NCBI RefSeq assembly: GCF_019977655.1
Contig: NZ_AP024849.1
Coordinates: forward strand, 1,001,001 to 1,065,000
Source: Clostridium gelidum
Lineage (GTDB): Bacteria; Bacillota; Clostridia; Clostridiales; Clostridiaceae
DNA: 64,000 bases
Direction: 5' to 3'
Below the pieces are notes generated by a model. That model saw only the letters and a list, made by a program, of their open reading frames with translations, made no database searches and was not told the DNA's origin. The position numbers were made by a program, and so were the translations under genes. Positions within the stretch are counted from its first letter, which is position 1; each line of letters begins with the position of its first letter. This document shows, piece after piece, positions 44,505-53,600 of this stretch.

Positions 44505-47117
44505 ATGAATATTGATAAAATGACATTAAGAGTACAACAAGCATTAAATGATGCAAATGTCACAGCAGTTAAATTTAATCATCAACAAATTGATTTAATG
44601 CATCTTTTTTCTGCTCTTGTGGAACAAGATGATGGATTGGTACCAAATATTTTCACTAAGATGGGTATCTCAATAAAGAGTATAAAAGATTTAATAAATA
44701 AAGAACTAGATTCAATGCCAAAGGTTTTAGGCGAAGGTGTTGGTAATGTATATATAACTAGAAAAGTAGACGAAGTATTAATTAAAGCTGAAGAAATTTC
44801 AAAGCAATTTGAAGATTCATATGTTAGTGTTGAACATTTAATGTTAGCTATTATGGAAGTAGATAAAAATAGTCAAGTTTCTAAGATATTAAAACAATAT
44901 AATGTAACCAAGGATAGTTTTTTGAAAGTTTTGTCGGAGGTTAGAGGAAGTCAAAGAGTTGAAACTCAAGATCCAGAGGGGACATATGACGCTTTAGCTA
45001 AGTATGGAACAAACTTAGTTGATCTTGCTAAAAAGCATAAGCTTGATCCTGTTATAGGTAGAGATGAAGAAATAAGGAGAACAATAAGGATTCTTTCTAG
45101 AAGGACAAAGAATAATCCAGTATTAATAGGTGAACCTGGTGTTGGTAAAACAGCAATAATTGAAGGTTTAGCTGAAAGAATAGTTAGAGGTGATGTTCCA
45201 GAAGGATTGAAAGATAAAATTATATTTTCACTTGATATGGGATCACTAATTGCTGGAGCTAAATATAGAGGTGAATTTGAAGAAAGATTAAAAGCAGTTT
45301 TAAAAGAAGTTCAAAGTAGTGAAGGAAGAATACTATTATTTATAGATGAAATTCATACTATTGTTGGAGCAGGTAAGGCTGAGGGTGCTATGGATGCTGG
45401 AAACTTAATAAAGCCATTACTTGCTAGAGGTGAACTTCACTGTATTGGTGCTACGACTTTTGATGAATATAGACAATATATTGAAAAAGATAAAGCATTA
45501 GAGAGAAGATTCCAACCTGTAATCATAGATGAGCCTACAGTTGATGATACAATAGCAATACTCAGAGGATTAAAAGAAAGATTTGAAATTCATCATGGAA
45601 TAAGAATTCACGATTCGGCTATAGTCGCAGCTGCAAAACTTTCTGATAGATATATTCAAGGTAGATTTTTGCCTGATAAAGCAATTGATTTAATTGATGA
45701 AGCTGGCGCTATGATAAGATCAGAAATTGATTCACTTCCAACAGAACTTGATGTTATAAGAAGAACGATTTTTAAATTAGAAATAGAAAAAGAAGCTTTG
45801 TCTAAAGAAAAAGATGAAGGGTCAAAAAATAGGTTAGGCGATCTTGAAAAAGAACTTGCTGAATTAAAAGAAAAAAATGATGAAATGACCGCAAAATATA
45901 CAAAAGAAAAAGAACATATTACAGCCATAAAAACTTTAAAAAGTGAGTTAGATGAAGCAAGAGGAGAAATAGAAATCGCACAAAGAAACTTTGATTACAA
46001 TAAAGTAGCAGAGATTCAATATAGTAAAATACCAGCATTAGAAGAAGAAATTAAACAAAAGGAACTTGAAGTAAAGGAAAATTACGAAGGTGCTTTATTA
46101 AAAGAAGAAGTTACAGAAGCAGAAGTATCAGAAATACTTTCTAAATGGACAGGAATCCCAGTAACTAATCTAATTGAAGGTGAAAGAGAAAAACTTTTAA
46201 GATTAGAAGATGATATGGGAAGGAGAGTAATAGGTCAAGAAGAAGCAATTGAAGCTGTAACTAATGCAATACTTAGGGCTAGAGCTGGACTTAAAGATAT
46301 TAATAAACCTATAGGATCATTTATATTTTTAGGCCCTACAGGAGTTGGTAAAACAGAATTAGCTAAGACATTAGCTAGAAATCTATTTGATTCTGAAGAA
46401 AATATTATTCGTATTGATATGTCAGAATATATGGAAAAACATTCAGTATCAAGATTAGTTGGAGCACCTCCAGGATATGTTGGATATGATGAAGGTGGTC
46501 AATTAACAGAAGCTGTAAGAAGAAATCCGTATAGTGTAATTCTTTTTGATGAAATTGAAAAAGCCCATGAAGATGTATTTAATATATTTCTTCAAATACT
46601 TGATGATGGTAGATTAACAGACAATAAGGGCAAGACAGTAGATTTTAAAAATACAATAATAATTATGACTTCAAATATTGGAAGTGAGTATCTGTTAGAA
46701 AACAAAAATGAGGAGCATGTTGATGATGATATAAAAAACAAAGTGATTAATGTATTAAAATCAAGGTTTAAACCAGAATTCTTAAATAGAGTTGATGATA
46801 TTATAATGTTCAAACCATTGTCGGAAATTGGAATTAAAAAGATAATTGATATATTCTTAGGAGATGTAGGAAAGAGATTGAAAGATAAGAATATAGAAAT
46901 AGAAGTTACAGATGAAGCTAAGAAAATAATGGCAAGAGAAGGTTATGATGTAGTTTATGGAGCAAGACCGCTTAAGAGATATATACAAAATACATTAGAA
47001 AATAAGCTTGCTAGAATGATAATAAAAGGTGAATTAAATTATGGTTCAAAGGTCAGAATTCATGGAGTAGACGATGAAATGCTTATAACACCAGTTCCAT
47101 TACCAATGAAATCATAA
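44505..47117 (+). CDS. clpB: ATP-dependent chaperone ClpB
   Basis: An 870-residue Hsp100 disaggregase. Clp N domain (1-145), AAA+ 1 with Walker A GEPGVGKT near 205, the coiled-coil M domain (about 405-525) that separates ClpB from ClpC, AAA+ 2 with GPTGVGKT near 608, and a C-terminal D2-small domain. Aromatic pore loops (AKYRGEFE, GYVGYDEGG) are present, and there is no ClpP-binding tripeptide region. It rescues aggregated protein with DnaK. GAGGAGGAACAAGT precedes the ATG. Controlled by the CtsR operator 90 nt upstream; monocistronic. Confidence 0.96.
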   Translation: MNIDKMTLRVQQALNDANVTAVKFNHQQIDLMHLFSALVEQDDGLVPNIFTKMGISIKSIKDLINKELDSMPKVLGEGVGNVYITRKVDEVLIKAEEISKQFEDSYVSVEHLMLAIMEVDKNSQVSKILKQYNVTKDSFLKVLSEVRGSQRVETQDPEGTYDALAKYGTNLVDLAKKHKLDPVIGRDEEIRRTIRILSRRTKNNPVLIGEPGVGKTAIIEGLAERIVRGDVPEGLKDKIIFSLDMGSLIAGAKYRGEFEERLKAVLKEVQSSEGRILLFIDEIHTIVGAGKAEGAMDAGNLIKPLLARGELHCIGATTFDEYRQYIEKDKALERRFQPVIIDEPTVDDTIAILRGLKERFEIHHGIRIHDSAIVAAAKLSDRYIQGRFLPDKAIDLIDEAGAMIRSEIDSLPTELDVIRRTIFKLEIEKEALSKEKDEGSKNRLGDLEKELAELKEKNDEMTAKYTKEKEHITAIKTLKSELDEARGEIEIAQRNFDYNKVAEIQYSKIPALEEEIKQKELEVKENYEGALLKEEVTEAEVSEILSKWTGIPVTNLIEGEREKLLRLEDDMGRRVIGQEEAIEAVTNAILRARAGLKDINKPIGSFIFLGPTGVGKTELAKTLARNLFDSEENIIRIDMSEYMEKHSVSRLVGAPPGYVGYDEGGQLTEAVRRNPYSVILFDEIEKAHEDVFNIFLQILDDGRLTDNKGKTVDFKNTIIIMTSNIGSEYLLENKNEEHVDDDIKNKVINVLKSRFKPEFLNRVDDIIMFKPLSEIGIKKIIDIFLGDVGKRLKDKNIEIEVTDEAKKIMAREGYDVVYGARPLKRYIQNTLENKLARMIIKGELNYGSKVRIHGVDDEMLITPVPLPMKS

Positions 47118-47161
47118 AAGATTAAATGGACTGTGGAACTTAAAAAAAATTTTAATATGAC

Positions 47162-47206
47162 AAAACCATGCATTATAGGGAATATTCCTTGTAAATGCAT
47201 GGTTTT
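47162..47206. terminator. Bidirectional terminator clpB / hlyD
   Basis: AAAACCATGCATT/AATGCATGGTTTT, perfect 13 bp, with an inner palindrome (GGAATATTCC) in the loop, between convergent genes. Confidence 0.85.
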
Positions 47207-47209
47207 ATA

Positions 47210-48361
47210 TTATTTTAAAGGAACGTGAACTTCAGCGGTCATTCCAGATTTTAATGAACCATTTTTACTATCTATAGCAACTTTAATTTTAGTAGCCATA
47301 TGTTTACTATCAGAAGTTGATTGCTTGTCTTTTGGTGTATATTCATGCTTTAAGGCAATATAATTAATAGAACCTGATTGGGTTTCATTATTTAATGTTG
47401 TTACATTTAATGATTGATTATAGGTGATTTTATCTAAGTATTCATCTGGTATATAGCAGAGAACATATACATCATTTGAAATAGCTATATCAGCAATGTC
47501 GCTTCCAATATTAACTACATCCCCCAATTCCAAATTCTTACTTATTATGGTTCCATCATTTAAAGCAGTAATATTACAATTATTTAAAGTATTTTGAGCT
47601 TGGTTTAATTGAGCAGTAGCTTGGTCTAAATCAGCTTGGGCAACAGCAATAGCCTGCTTTGTAGAGCCATTCTTAAGCAAACTTAATTGAGCGTTTGCAG
47701 CATCATAGTTTGCTTTAGCAGCATCAATGGCTTGAGAAGTTGAGCCTTCTTCTAATAATTGAAATTGTTGTTTAGCACTTTCAAACTTATATTTAGCAGA
47801 GGAAAGCTGCGTTGTTGTTGTATCTAATTTTAGTTTTGCATCATCTAAAACACTTTTTGATACTGCATCACTTTCATATAGTTGAGCTGTATTCTTATAT
47901 TGAGTATTTACATAATCATATGTTGATTGTGCTGAATTTACAGCATCTTGTGCAATTGAAGCTTCATTTTTAGCTACTTCTATTTGTTCATTTCTATTAC
48001 CAGAGGTTAAAAGATCTAATTGAGCCTTGCTGGCACGAACTTGAGCTTCAGCTTGTTCTATTTGTTCAGGCCTAGTTCCTATTTGTAATTCCTCAAGTTT
48101 AGCCTTCTTTATATTTAAAGCTGCCTGCATTTGATCAACAACATATTTTTGATTAGTATTATCCACAATAGCAATAGTATCACCTTTTTTGACTACTTCT
48201 CCTTGATTCTTTTTCATTTCTGTAATTTTTCCAGAAATAGTAGAGGTTGCTGATATAATGTTATTTTGAATATCTCCCTTTAAAGTTAGTATATTAGAAT
48301 TTGAAGAGCAGCCAGTAGTCGTAAACAAAATAAGCAAGCTGCACATAAATAATTTTTTCAT
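47210..48361 (-). CDS. HlyD-type efflux adaptor lipoprotein
   Basis: A 383-residue membrane fusion protein. The signal peptide ends in lipobox TTGC (Cys18), so it is a lipoprotein on the outer face. A biotinyl-lipoyl half-motif (ISGKITEMKKNQGEVVKKGDTIA) is followed by a long coiled coil with imperfect Ala/Gln-rich repeats (about 90-265, QIEQAEAQVRASKAQLDLL, AIDAAKANYDAANAQLSLL), the second lipoyl half (NCNITALNDGTIISKNLELGD) and a beta barrel. It acts with the ABC-2 transporter encoded upstream in the operon. AAGGAGTGATT precedes the ATG. Last gene of the operon. Confidence 0.9.
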   Translation of the reverse strand: MKKLFMCSLLILFTTTGCSSNSNILTLKGDIQNNIISATSTISGKITEMKKNQGEVVKKGDTIAIVDNTNQKYVVDQMQAALNIKKAKLEELQIGTRPEQIEQAEAQVRASKAQLDLLTSGNRNEQIEVAKNEASIAQDAVNSAQSTYDYVNTQYKNTAQLYESDAVSKSVLDDAKLKLDTTTTQLSSAKYKFESAKQQFQLLEEGSTSQAIDAAKANYDAANAQLSLLKNGSTKQAIAVAQADLDQATAQLNQAQNTLNNCNITALNDGTIISKNLELGDVVNIGSDIADIAISNDVYVLCYIPDEYLDKITYNQSLNVTTLNNETQSGSINYIALKHEYTPKDKQSTSDSKHMATKIKVAIDSKNGSLKSGMTAEVHVPLK

Positions 48362-48434
48362 ATAATCACTCCTTAACCATTCGCCATTAATTATTCAGTG
48401 TTCATCAATTTTGCTACATAAAATTTTTAGAGGA

Positions 48435-48509
48435 GAAAAGTTCTTGGTTGCAGAAAAGTTCCGGATTGCATCATAGCTGCTCTTTTTATATGTGCATAGC
48501 TGCTTTTTT
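48435..48509. repeat. Two short tandem duplications upstream of hlyD
   Basis: An 18-nt unit GAAAAGTTCTTGGTTGCA is followed directly by GAAAAGTTCCGGATTGCA (48435-48470). Then CATAGCTGCTCTTTT and CATAGCTGCTTTTTT recur 23 nt apart (48472-48509). The block fills most of the TetR-hlyD gap and reaches the TetR stop codon. Confidence 0.6.
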
Positions 48510-49183
48510 TATCTCGGAGTATTTTTTAGAGTGCTATTTTGACCAATTCCGTTTAAAATATATTGAATTAAATACTCTAAATCTTGTTCATTTTCTGGTA
48601 ATTCAGGCAAAGCTATATAGTGCACAAAAAGGTAACCAAAGATAGAAGTAATTATTAAATTTATAATAGTAGTACTTGGCATATCAACAATTTGGTTCTT
48701 TAATTTAAATTTTTCAATAATAGAAATACCATTTTCAGTAGACGGAAAAATAACTGTATTTAAAATTTTACTTCTAAGTTCAGGGTGAAAGGGAACTTCT
48801 TGAATTATTACTTTTAAAATAGGAGCTGTTTCAGAGACAAATTTTTTTCTATTCATGATTATTTTTCTTAAGAAATCCTCAAAATTATCATGTTCATCAT
48901 TTAAAATTTCATTAAAATCTTCGAGGAAAATTTCAAATAAGGAAACTTTAGATAGTGCCTTTGGAATAGCAAATAAAAGTTCCTTTTTAGTTTTATAATA
49001 TCTAAAGATAGTTCCTTCTGCGACTTGAGCTTTTTTAGCAATTTCACTAGTAGCTGTAGCTTCATAACCTTTCTCTGAAAAAAGTTCTATAGCTGCACTA
49101 AGTATATTTATTTGTTTCTCAGTCATATCACTATCCATATTGCTTGCGTTTATAATATCTTTTAAAGATTTTGTTGATTTCAA
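48509..49183 (-). CDS. TetR family regulator within efflux operon
   Basis: A 224-residue TetR regulator. The HTH is at about 25-70 (ILSAAIELFSEKGYEATATSEIAKKAQVAEGTIFRYYKTK), followed by a helical ligand domain. A GTG at 49192 opens the frame, but it lies inside the GAGGTG ribosome site, so the TTG at 49183 is the likely start. It sits third in an operon of ATPase, permease, regulator and adaptor, so it probably represses its own operon through the palindrome at 50999-51019. Confidence 0.88.
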   Translation of the reverse strand: MKSTKSLKDIINASNMDSDMTEKQINILSAAIELFSEKGYEATATSEIAKKAQVAEGTIFRYYKTKKELLFAIPKALSKVSLFEIFLEDFNEILNDEHDNFEDFLRKIIMNRKKFVSETAPILKVIIQEVPFHPELRSKILNTVIFPSTENGISIIEKFKLKNQIVDMPSTTIINLIITSIFGYLFVHYIALPELPENEQDLEYLIQYILNGIGQNSTLKNTPR

Positions 49184-49205
49184 TTTTATCACCTCGTATT
49201 TTTGA

Positions 49206-50228
49206 TTAAATTTTTCGATATTTTTTCAAAGCTAAAATATTAGCAATTGTAAAGATTATGCATATTAATATTAAAATAAAGGCATCAAATAGAATATCAC
49301 TAAAGCCTTTACCTCGTATCATAATATTTCTAAGAGCATCAGCAGAATACCATAAAGGCATAAAATGTCCAAAGGATTGAAGCCAAGGAGGCATAGTACT
49401 CAAGTCAAAGAGACCTGAAAAAAATATTTGTGGTACAACAATTATTGGTATAAACTGAATTACTTGCAGTTCATTATTTGCAAAAGCTGAGATAAAGGTT
49501 CCAATAGTAAGAGCAACTAATGCTGTAAGGATAGTTATAAAGAGTACTAAATAAAATGAACCTATCATCATAATATCAAGAATATTAATTGAAAACCATG
49601 CGATAAGAGCAGATTGTATTATAGTAAAAACTCCGAACCCAAGAAGATAACCAATAACAATTTCCCATCTTCTAAGTGGTGTAGCAAGGATCCTTTCTAA
49701 TGTTCCAGTAGTACGTTCTTTTAAAAACGCTACTCCAGCTATTAAAAATACAAAAAAGAATACAAAAAATCCAATAAGTATAGGACCAAAATTATCAAAG
49801 GATGCCATATCTTCATAACCATATAAATAAGTTATATCTGGTTTCACAGTTGGAGTTAATCCTGAAAGAGAAAGGGCCTTTTGTGTAAGATTAATAACAG
49901 CTTGATTTTTACTAGGATCACTTCCTTCAAGTGCTATTTTAGGAATGCCACCTTCAAAATTAATAAGTGCATCAATTTCAGAGGATTTGAGTATAAGATA
50001 TCCGTCATTTTCAGTATATCTAATTACTTTGGCATCATTATCTTCTAATTTGTTCACAAAGTTTAATGGAGCATTTATTATTCCAATCTTTGGATGATAA
50101 TTGGAGCCGTCAAAGATAAAAGACATTAATGTAAGCACTAATATTGGAGCTAAAATCATTAAGCCAATAGTTCTTTTATCGTGAGCAAGTTGAAGTAAAA
50201 TTCTAATCATAATTGCTTTAATTCTCAT
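49206..50228 (-). CDS. ABC-2 type transporter permease
   Basis: A 340-residue permease of the ABC-2 family. TM1 is near residues 18-38, followed by a large extracytoplasmic loop (about 40-165), then five helices (about 168-335) with the LKERTTGTLERILATPLRRWEI coupling region. This topology fits drug or lipid exporters. It overlaps the ATPase gene by 4 nt (ATGA type) and precedes the TetR gene by 22 nt. Substrate not predictable. Confidence 0.92.
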   Translation of the reverse strand: MRIKAIMIRILLQLAHDKRTIGLMILAPILVLTLMSFIFDGSNYHPKIGIINAPLNFVNKLEDNDAKVIRYTENDGYLILKSSEIDALINFEGGIPKIALEGSDPSKNQAVINLTQKALSLSGLTPTVKPDITYLYGYEDMASFDNFGPILIGFFVFFFVFLIAGVAFLKERTTGTLERILATPLRRWEIVIGYLLGFGVFTIIQSALIAWFSINILDIMMIGSFYLVLFITILTALVALTIGTFISAFANNELQVIQFIPIIVVPQIFFSGLFDLSTMPPWLQSFGHFMPLWYSADALRNIMIRGKGFSDILFDAFILILICIIFTIANILALKKYRKI

Positions 50229-50977
50229 TTTGATTCACCTCCATAGTACAAAAAGGCTTCTTCAATAGTATTTGAACCGGAAGCAAGTTTGATTTCATCA
50301 GGAGAGCCTATAGCAATCAATTTACCATTACGAATCATTCCAAGTGTGTTACATTTATCGGCTTCATCCATTACATGGGTAGTAATTATAATAGTGGTGC
50401 CATTATTCTTTAACTTATATAATTCTTCCCAAATGGATTTACGAAGAACAGGATCAATTCCAACAGTGGGTTCATCTAATATTAATATAGGAGGTTCGTG
50501 TACAAGTGCAATTGCAAGTGATAAACGGCGTTTCATACCACCAGAATATTGTTTTACTTGTTTTTTCAAATGAGCAGATAGATTTACTAGTTCCATGACT
50601 TCAGAAATTCTTTGCTTTTGTTTAGACTTTGAAAGCTTGTACATAGAAGAAAAGAATTTTATATTTTCTTCAGCAGTAAGTTCATCATATAAGGCATCAG
50701 ATTGTGCCATATAACCTATTTTATCAAGCATTGAAAGTTTGGGCATTTTTTCATCTAACAAATATAAATCTCCGCCGGTCGGAAAATCAATTCCAGCAAT
50801 CATCTTTACAATAGTTGATTTGCCAGAGCCAGATGGTCCAAGTAATCCTAAAATTTCAGAATAGGATACATTTAATGAAATATCAAAAAGGACTTGTTTT
50901 TTGCCAAAGGATTTATTGACATGTTCTATTTTGATGCAAGGAGAATTTTTAGTGATTTTATTAGTCATGTTTTGCAT
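50225..50977 (-). CDS. ABC transporter ATP-binding protein
   Basis: A 250-residue ATPase. Walker A GPSGSGKST near 49, signature KQYSGGMKRRLSLAIAL, Walker B ILILDEPTVGIDP and switch His in TTHVMDEAD: the drug-exporter (CcmA/YbhF) type. The frame continues upstream to 51010, but AAAGGAG lies 7 nt before the ATG at 50977, and the upstream part covers the operator. First gene of the efflux operon. Confidence 0.93.
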   Translation of the reverse strand: MQNMTNKITKNSPCIKIEHVNKSFGKKQVLFDISLNVSYSEILGLLGPSGSGKSTIVKMIAGIDFPTGGDLYLLDEKMPKLSMLDKIGYMAQSDALYDELTAEENIKFFSSMYKLSKSKQKQRISEVMELVNLSAHLKKQVKQYSGGMKRRLSLAIALVHEPPILILDEPTVGIDPVLRKSIWEELYKLKNNGTTIIITTHVMDEADKCNTLGMIRNGKLIAIGSPDEIKLASGSNTIEEAFLYYGGESK

Positions 50978-50998
50978 AAGTTTACTCCTTTCTAAAAA

Positions 50999-51019
50999 TG
51001 AAGTGAGCAATCACTCATT
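50999..51019. promoter_or_regulatory. TetR-type operator of the efflux operon
   Basis: AAGTGAGCAATCACTCATT: an imperfect palindrome (AGTGA/TCACT core with flanking AT) of the size TetR dimers bind, between the promoter region and the ATPase ribosome site. The product of the third operon gene is the obvious ligand. Confidence 0.6.
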
Positions 51020-51355
51020 ATGAAAATAAAAAAATAATTTCAATATTTAATTAAAAACAAAATTCCTAAAGTAAAGTTAATAATTAAATTTATTTGATTT
51101 TATACACATTATATTATAACTGAATTAAATATTCAAGAAATAAAGTTGGAAGATTTATTAAAATATACACCTATAAAAAAAGTGCGTCAGCACAACCAAG
51201 AACTTATTCTCCTACAAAAAAATACTCACATCTAAAAAAACGCGCACATTAAAAAAGAGTGTGGATCACAATACGGAACTTATTAATAACAACAAGGATA
51301 TAACTGTTAATTATAAATAAAAACGTGGCATAGCCCCGTTTTTATAAAGTTATTA
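51020..51355. other. Intergenic region with degenerate direct repeats
   Basis: Between the efflux operon and the ECF S-component gene, both on the minus strand. Contains two degenerate 34-nt direct repeats (51175-51208 and 51251-51284, each AAAAAAG, then CACAA, then GAACTTATT) and the ECF terminator at 51319. Confidence 0.4.
51319..51343 (-). terminator. Terminator of the ECF S-component gene
   Basis: AAAAACG-GGC pairs with GCC-CGTTTTT with one internal mismatch; followed by a T-rich stretch on the minus strand. 13 nt past the stop. Confidence 0.7.
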
Positions 51356-51943
51356 TTATTTTATTTTAAAAATTGCAACTATGACAGGAACTGAAATTAC
51401 AGCACTTACTATAGCTTCAGGAATTCCATTTGTAACTCCGATTGTTGCAATTGCAAGTCCAGCTGTGTTAGGGTTTATTCCAAGAATAGCTGAATATTTT
51501 TCTAAATAAAAGACATAGGTTAAACCTAAAACACCTATAGTATTAATTAAAGTAGCACATATTGAAGCTACAGCAATGCTAATACTTTGATTTTTAATAA
51601 TTTTCTTAGTTAGCATGTACACATAATAGGCTACAAGTCCAATTAAGATTCTAGGAACTAATGCTATTATAGGATTCCAAAAAATAAATGATGTAGGGCC
51701 GGGTGCTGTGATATTTTGATACATTGAAAATAATCCAAAGACTAATCCAACTAAAGTTCCAACAATGGGACCTTCAACAATTGAACCTATAATGACCGGA
51801 ATATGCATTATAGTAGCTCTTACAGGTGGAATTGGAATAAATCCGAGGCCTGTTAGCCCTAAAAAAATTGAAATTGCAGAAAGCATTCCAACCATTGTCA
51901 TTTGTCTTACTGAGAATCTTGGTTTAATATAATTTCTTTCCAT
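51356..51943 (-). CDS. ECF transporter S component
   Basis: A 195-residue integral membrane protein with about six helices, of the ECF_trnsprt family. It has the conserved basic N-terminus before TM1 (RFSVRQMTMVGMLSAISIFLG) and the IPPVRATIMHIPVIIGSIVEGP signature seen in S components for folate, pantothenate or thiazole/pyrimidine vitamins. It binds the vitamin and docks with a shared EcfAAT module, which is not here. CGGAGG precedes the ATG. The 5' leader (51944-52060) can form exclusive hairpins, so riboswitch control is likely. Substrate not assigned. Confidence 0.85.
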   Translation of the reverse strand: MERNYIKPRFSVRQMTMVGMLSAISIFLGLTGLGFIPIPPVRATIMHIPVIIGSIVEGPIVGTLVGLVFGLFSMYQNITAPGPTSFIFWNPIIALVPRILIGLVAYYVYMLTKKIIKNQSISIAVASICATLINTIGVLGLTYVFYLEKYSAILGINPNTAGLAIATIGVTNGIPEAIVSAVISVPVIVAIFKIK

Positions 51944-52060
51944 AAAATACCTCCGTTCTTATTCCGTAATAGTGGATATAATTCGGAAAAATCTATAATA
52001 ATATATTAATTTCCGTTCAGCTTCCAAAGGAATACCGACAAATAGTATTTTATCACATAA
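51944..52060 (-). ncRNA. Candidate structured leader of the ECF gene
   Basis: On the minus strand: a TTCCTTTGGAA hairpin, then CGGAAA that can pair with TTTTCCG about 24 nt on. The same TTCCG can instead pair with CGGAA 17 nt later, just before the AACGGAGG ribosome site. This looks like a switch controlling ribosome access. I do not recognise THF, TPP, FMN, preQ1 or cobalamin consensus cores. Confidence 0.35.
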
Positions 52061-52061
52061 A

Positions 52062-52110
52062 AAAAAATGTTCAACAAAATTATTTCGAAAAATTTTGTTG
52101 AACATTTTTT
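52062..52110. terminator. Terminator of the PspC gene
   Basis: A perfect 20-bp stem (AAAAAATGTTCAACAAAATT and its complement), 9-nt loop, with T-runs on both strands, 5 nt past the minus-strand stop. Confidence 0.9.
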
Positions 52111-52115
52111 TCTAT

Positions 52116-52337
52116 TTAATATTGATTAGGATTATTAAATATATCTTGTTTATCAGGCATTACAAGTGCACATATAAAATAAATAATAATAGGAATTGGG
52201 ACAAAGGCTATACTTAATAATATAAATAGTACTCTAATTAAAGTAACATCACCATTAATATAATCAGAAAATCCTGCAAGGACACCAGAAATTTTTCTTC
52301 TTGAAACATCTTTATATAATATTTTCTTTTCAATCAT
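52116..52337 (-). CDS. PspC domain protein
   Basis: A 73-residue protein consisting of one PspC domain: KKILYKDVSRRKISGVLAGFSDYI, then DVTLIRVLFILLSI and a second hydrophobic stretch ending ICALVMPDK. PspC-type proteins sit in the membrane and take part in envelope-stress responses. A GTG inside the GGATGGTG site lengthens the frame; ATG at 52337 is the likely start. Monocistronic, with its own terminator. Confidence 0.9.
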   Translation of the reverse strand: MIEKKILYKDVSRRKISGVLAGFSDYINGDVTLIRVLFILLSIAFVPIPIIIYFICALVMPDKQDIFNNPNQY

Positions 52338-52728
52338 TATAATCACCATCCATATTCTTATTATTTGTTAATTAGCTTACGAATCTCATTAATATTAATT
52401 ATAAATGAGAATTTTAAATATTATAGTAGGTTTAACGTTTCTTTATATAAAAATAAGAAAATAATAAGAGTTTAAAATAAAAATCTAAAATGTATTCTGT
52501 AAAGTTTAGATATTTAAAGGAAAAATTACTTTTAATATTTATAAAAATATATGTACATATAAATTAATTTTGTAAAATGGTAATAGTAACTTATCATGAA
52601 AACTAAACAATAAAAATACTTGTAAATCTCATGGGTTCATTATAAAATCTTTAAAGAAAGATATATTAAATTGAAATTACTATTTGTAGTGCTGATATAA
52701 ATATCATTAAGATAGGAGACGTAGAGTA
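52338..52728. other. Divergent intergenic region
   Basis: 391 bp, very AT-rich, between the divergent PspC and PP-loop genes. A TTGAAA (52671) and GATATAAA (52694) 17 nt apart, preceded by TG, are a plausible promoter for the PP-loop gene. A TCTCATT/AATGAGA hairpin lies at 52383-52411. Confidence 0.4.
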
Positions 52729-53595
52729 ATGAGTACAATTGCAGGAAAAGGTTGCCCAATAATTATGCCAGATGGAGAAAAAAAGCCATTAAAAGATATT
52801 GAAAGAAGTATTATTAAGGACTATAGAAAAGAAATCTGGGTAAAATTTATTAAAGCAATTAAAGCTTATAATTTAATTGAAGAAGGAGATAAAATTGCTG
52901 TTGGTGTATCAGGTGGGAAAGATAGCATACTTATGGCAAAGCTATTTCAGGAATTACAAAAATATGGTCAAGTTAATTTTGAAGTGGTATTTCTAGCTAT
53001 GGATCCAGGATATCATCCAGATATAAAGAAGTTATTAATAGAAAACTGTGAATATCTAAATATTCCAATTCATATATATGAGTCTAGTATTTTTGATGTA
53101 GTTGATAAAATGGCTAATGATTATCCTTGCTACTTATGTGCAAGAATGAGAAGAGGTTCACTTTATGCAAAGGCGCAGGAATTTGGATGTAATAAGCTTG
53201 CACTGGGACATCATTATAATGATGTAATTGAAACAACAATGTTGAATGTATTATATGCAGGTAATTTCAAAACCATGTTACCTAAATTTAAATCGAAAAA
53301 CTTTGAAAATTTAGAATTAATAAGACCTATGTATTATATTGAAGAGGATTATATAAAGAACTTTATAAATAATAGTGGTATATGGCCATTAAATTGTGCA
53401 TGTATGGTTGCAGCGGAGAAAATAGGCAATAAGAGATATGAGATAAAGGCTTTAATTAAGACTTTAAAGGAAAACTCTGATGGTGTAGAAAAGTCAATAT
53501 TTAAATCGGCAGAAAATGTTAGCATGGATGGTATATTAGGATGGCAAAAAGGTAAAACTAAACATTCTTACTTAGATTTTTATGATGAAGAATGA
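52729..53595 (+). CDS. PP-loop ATPase, TtcA-like tRNA 2-thiolation enzyme
   Basis: A 288-residue N-type ATP pyrophosphatase. PP-loop VGVSGGKDSIL (about 60-70), a CYLCARMRRG CxxC pair near 135, LALGHHYNDVIETTML, and a late CAC motif (LNCACM) near 223. This matches TtcA, which uses an iron-sulfur cluster held by cysteines to thiolate tRNA cytidine 32. An N-terminal GKGCPII adds another cysteine. AGGAG lies 10 nt before the ATG. Related sulfur transferases cannot be excluded. A family A repeat starts 5 nt after the stop. Confidence 0.85.
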   Translation: MSTIAGKGCPIIMPDGEKKPLKDIERSIIKDYRKEIWVKFIKAIKAYNLIEEGDKIAVGVSGGKDSILMAKLFQELQKYGQVNFEVVFLAMDPGYHPDIKKLLIENCEYLNIPIHIYESSIFDVVDKMANDYPCYLCARMRRGSLYAKAQEFGCNKLALGHHYNDVIETTMLNVLYAGNFKTMLPKFKSKNFENLELIRPMYYIEEDYIKNFINNSGIWPLNCACMVAAEKIGNKRYEIKALIKTLKENSDGVEKSIFKSAENVSMDGILGWQKGKTKHSYLDFYDEE

Positions 53596-53600
53596 TTTTA

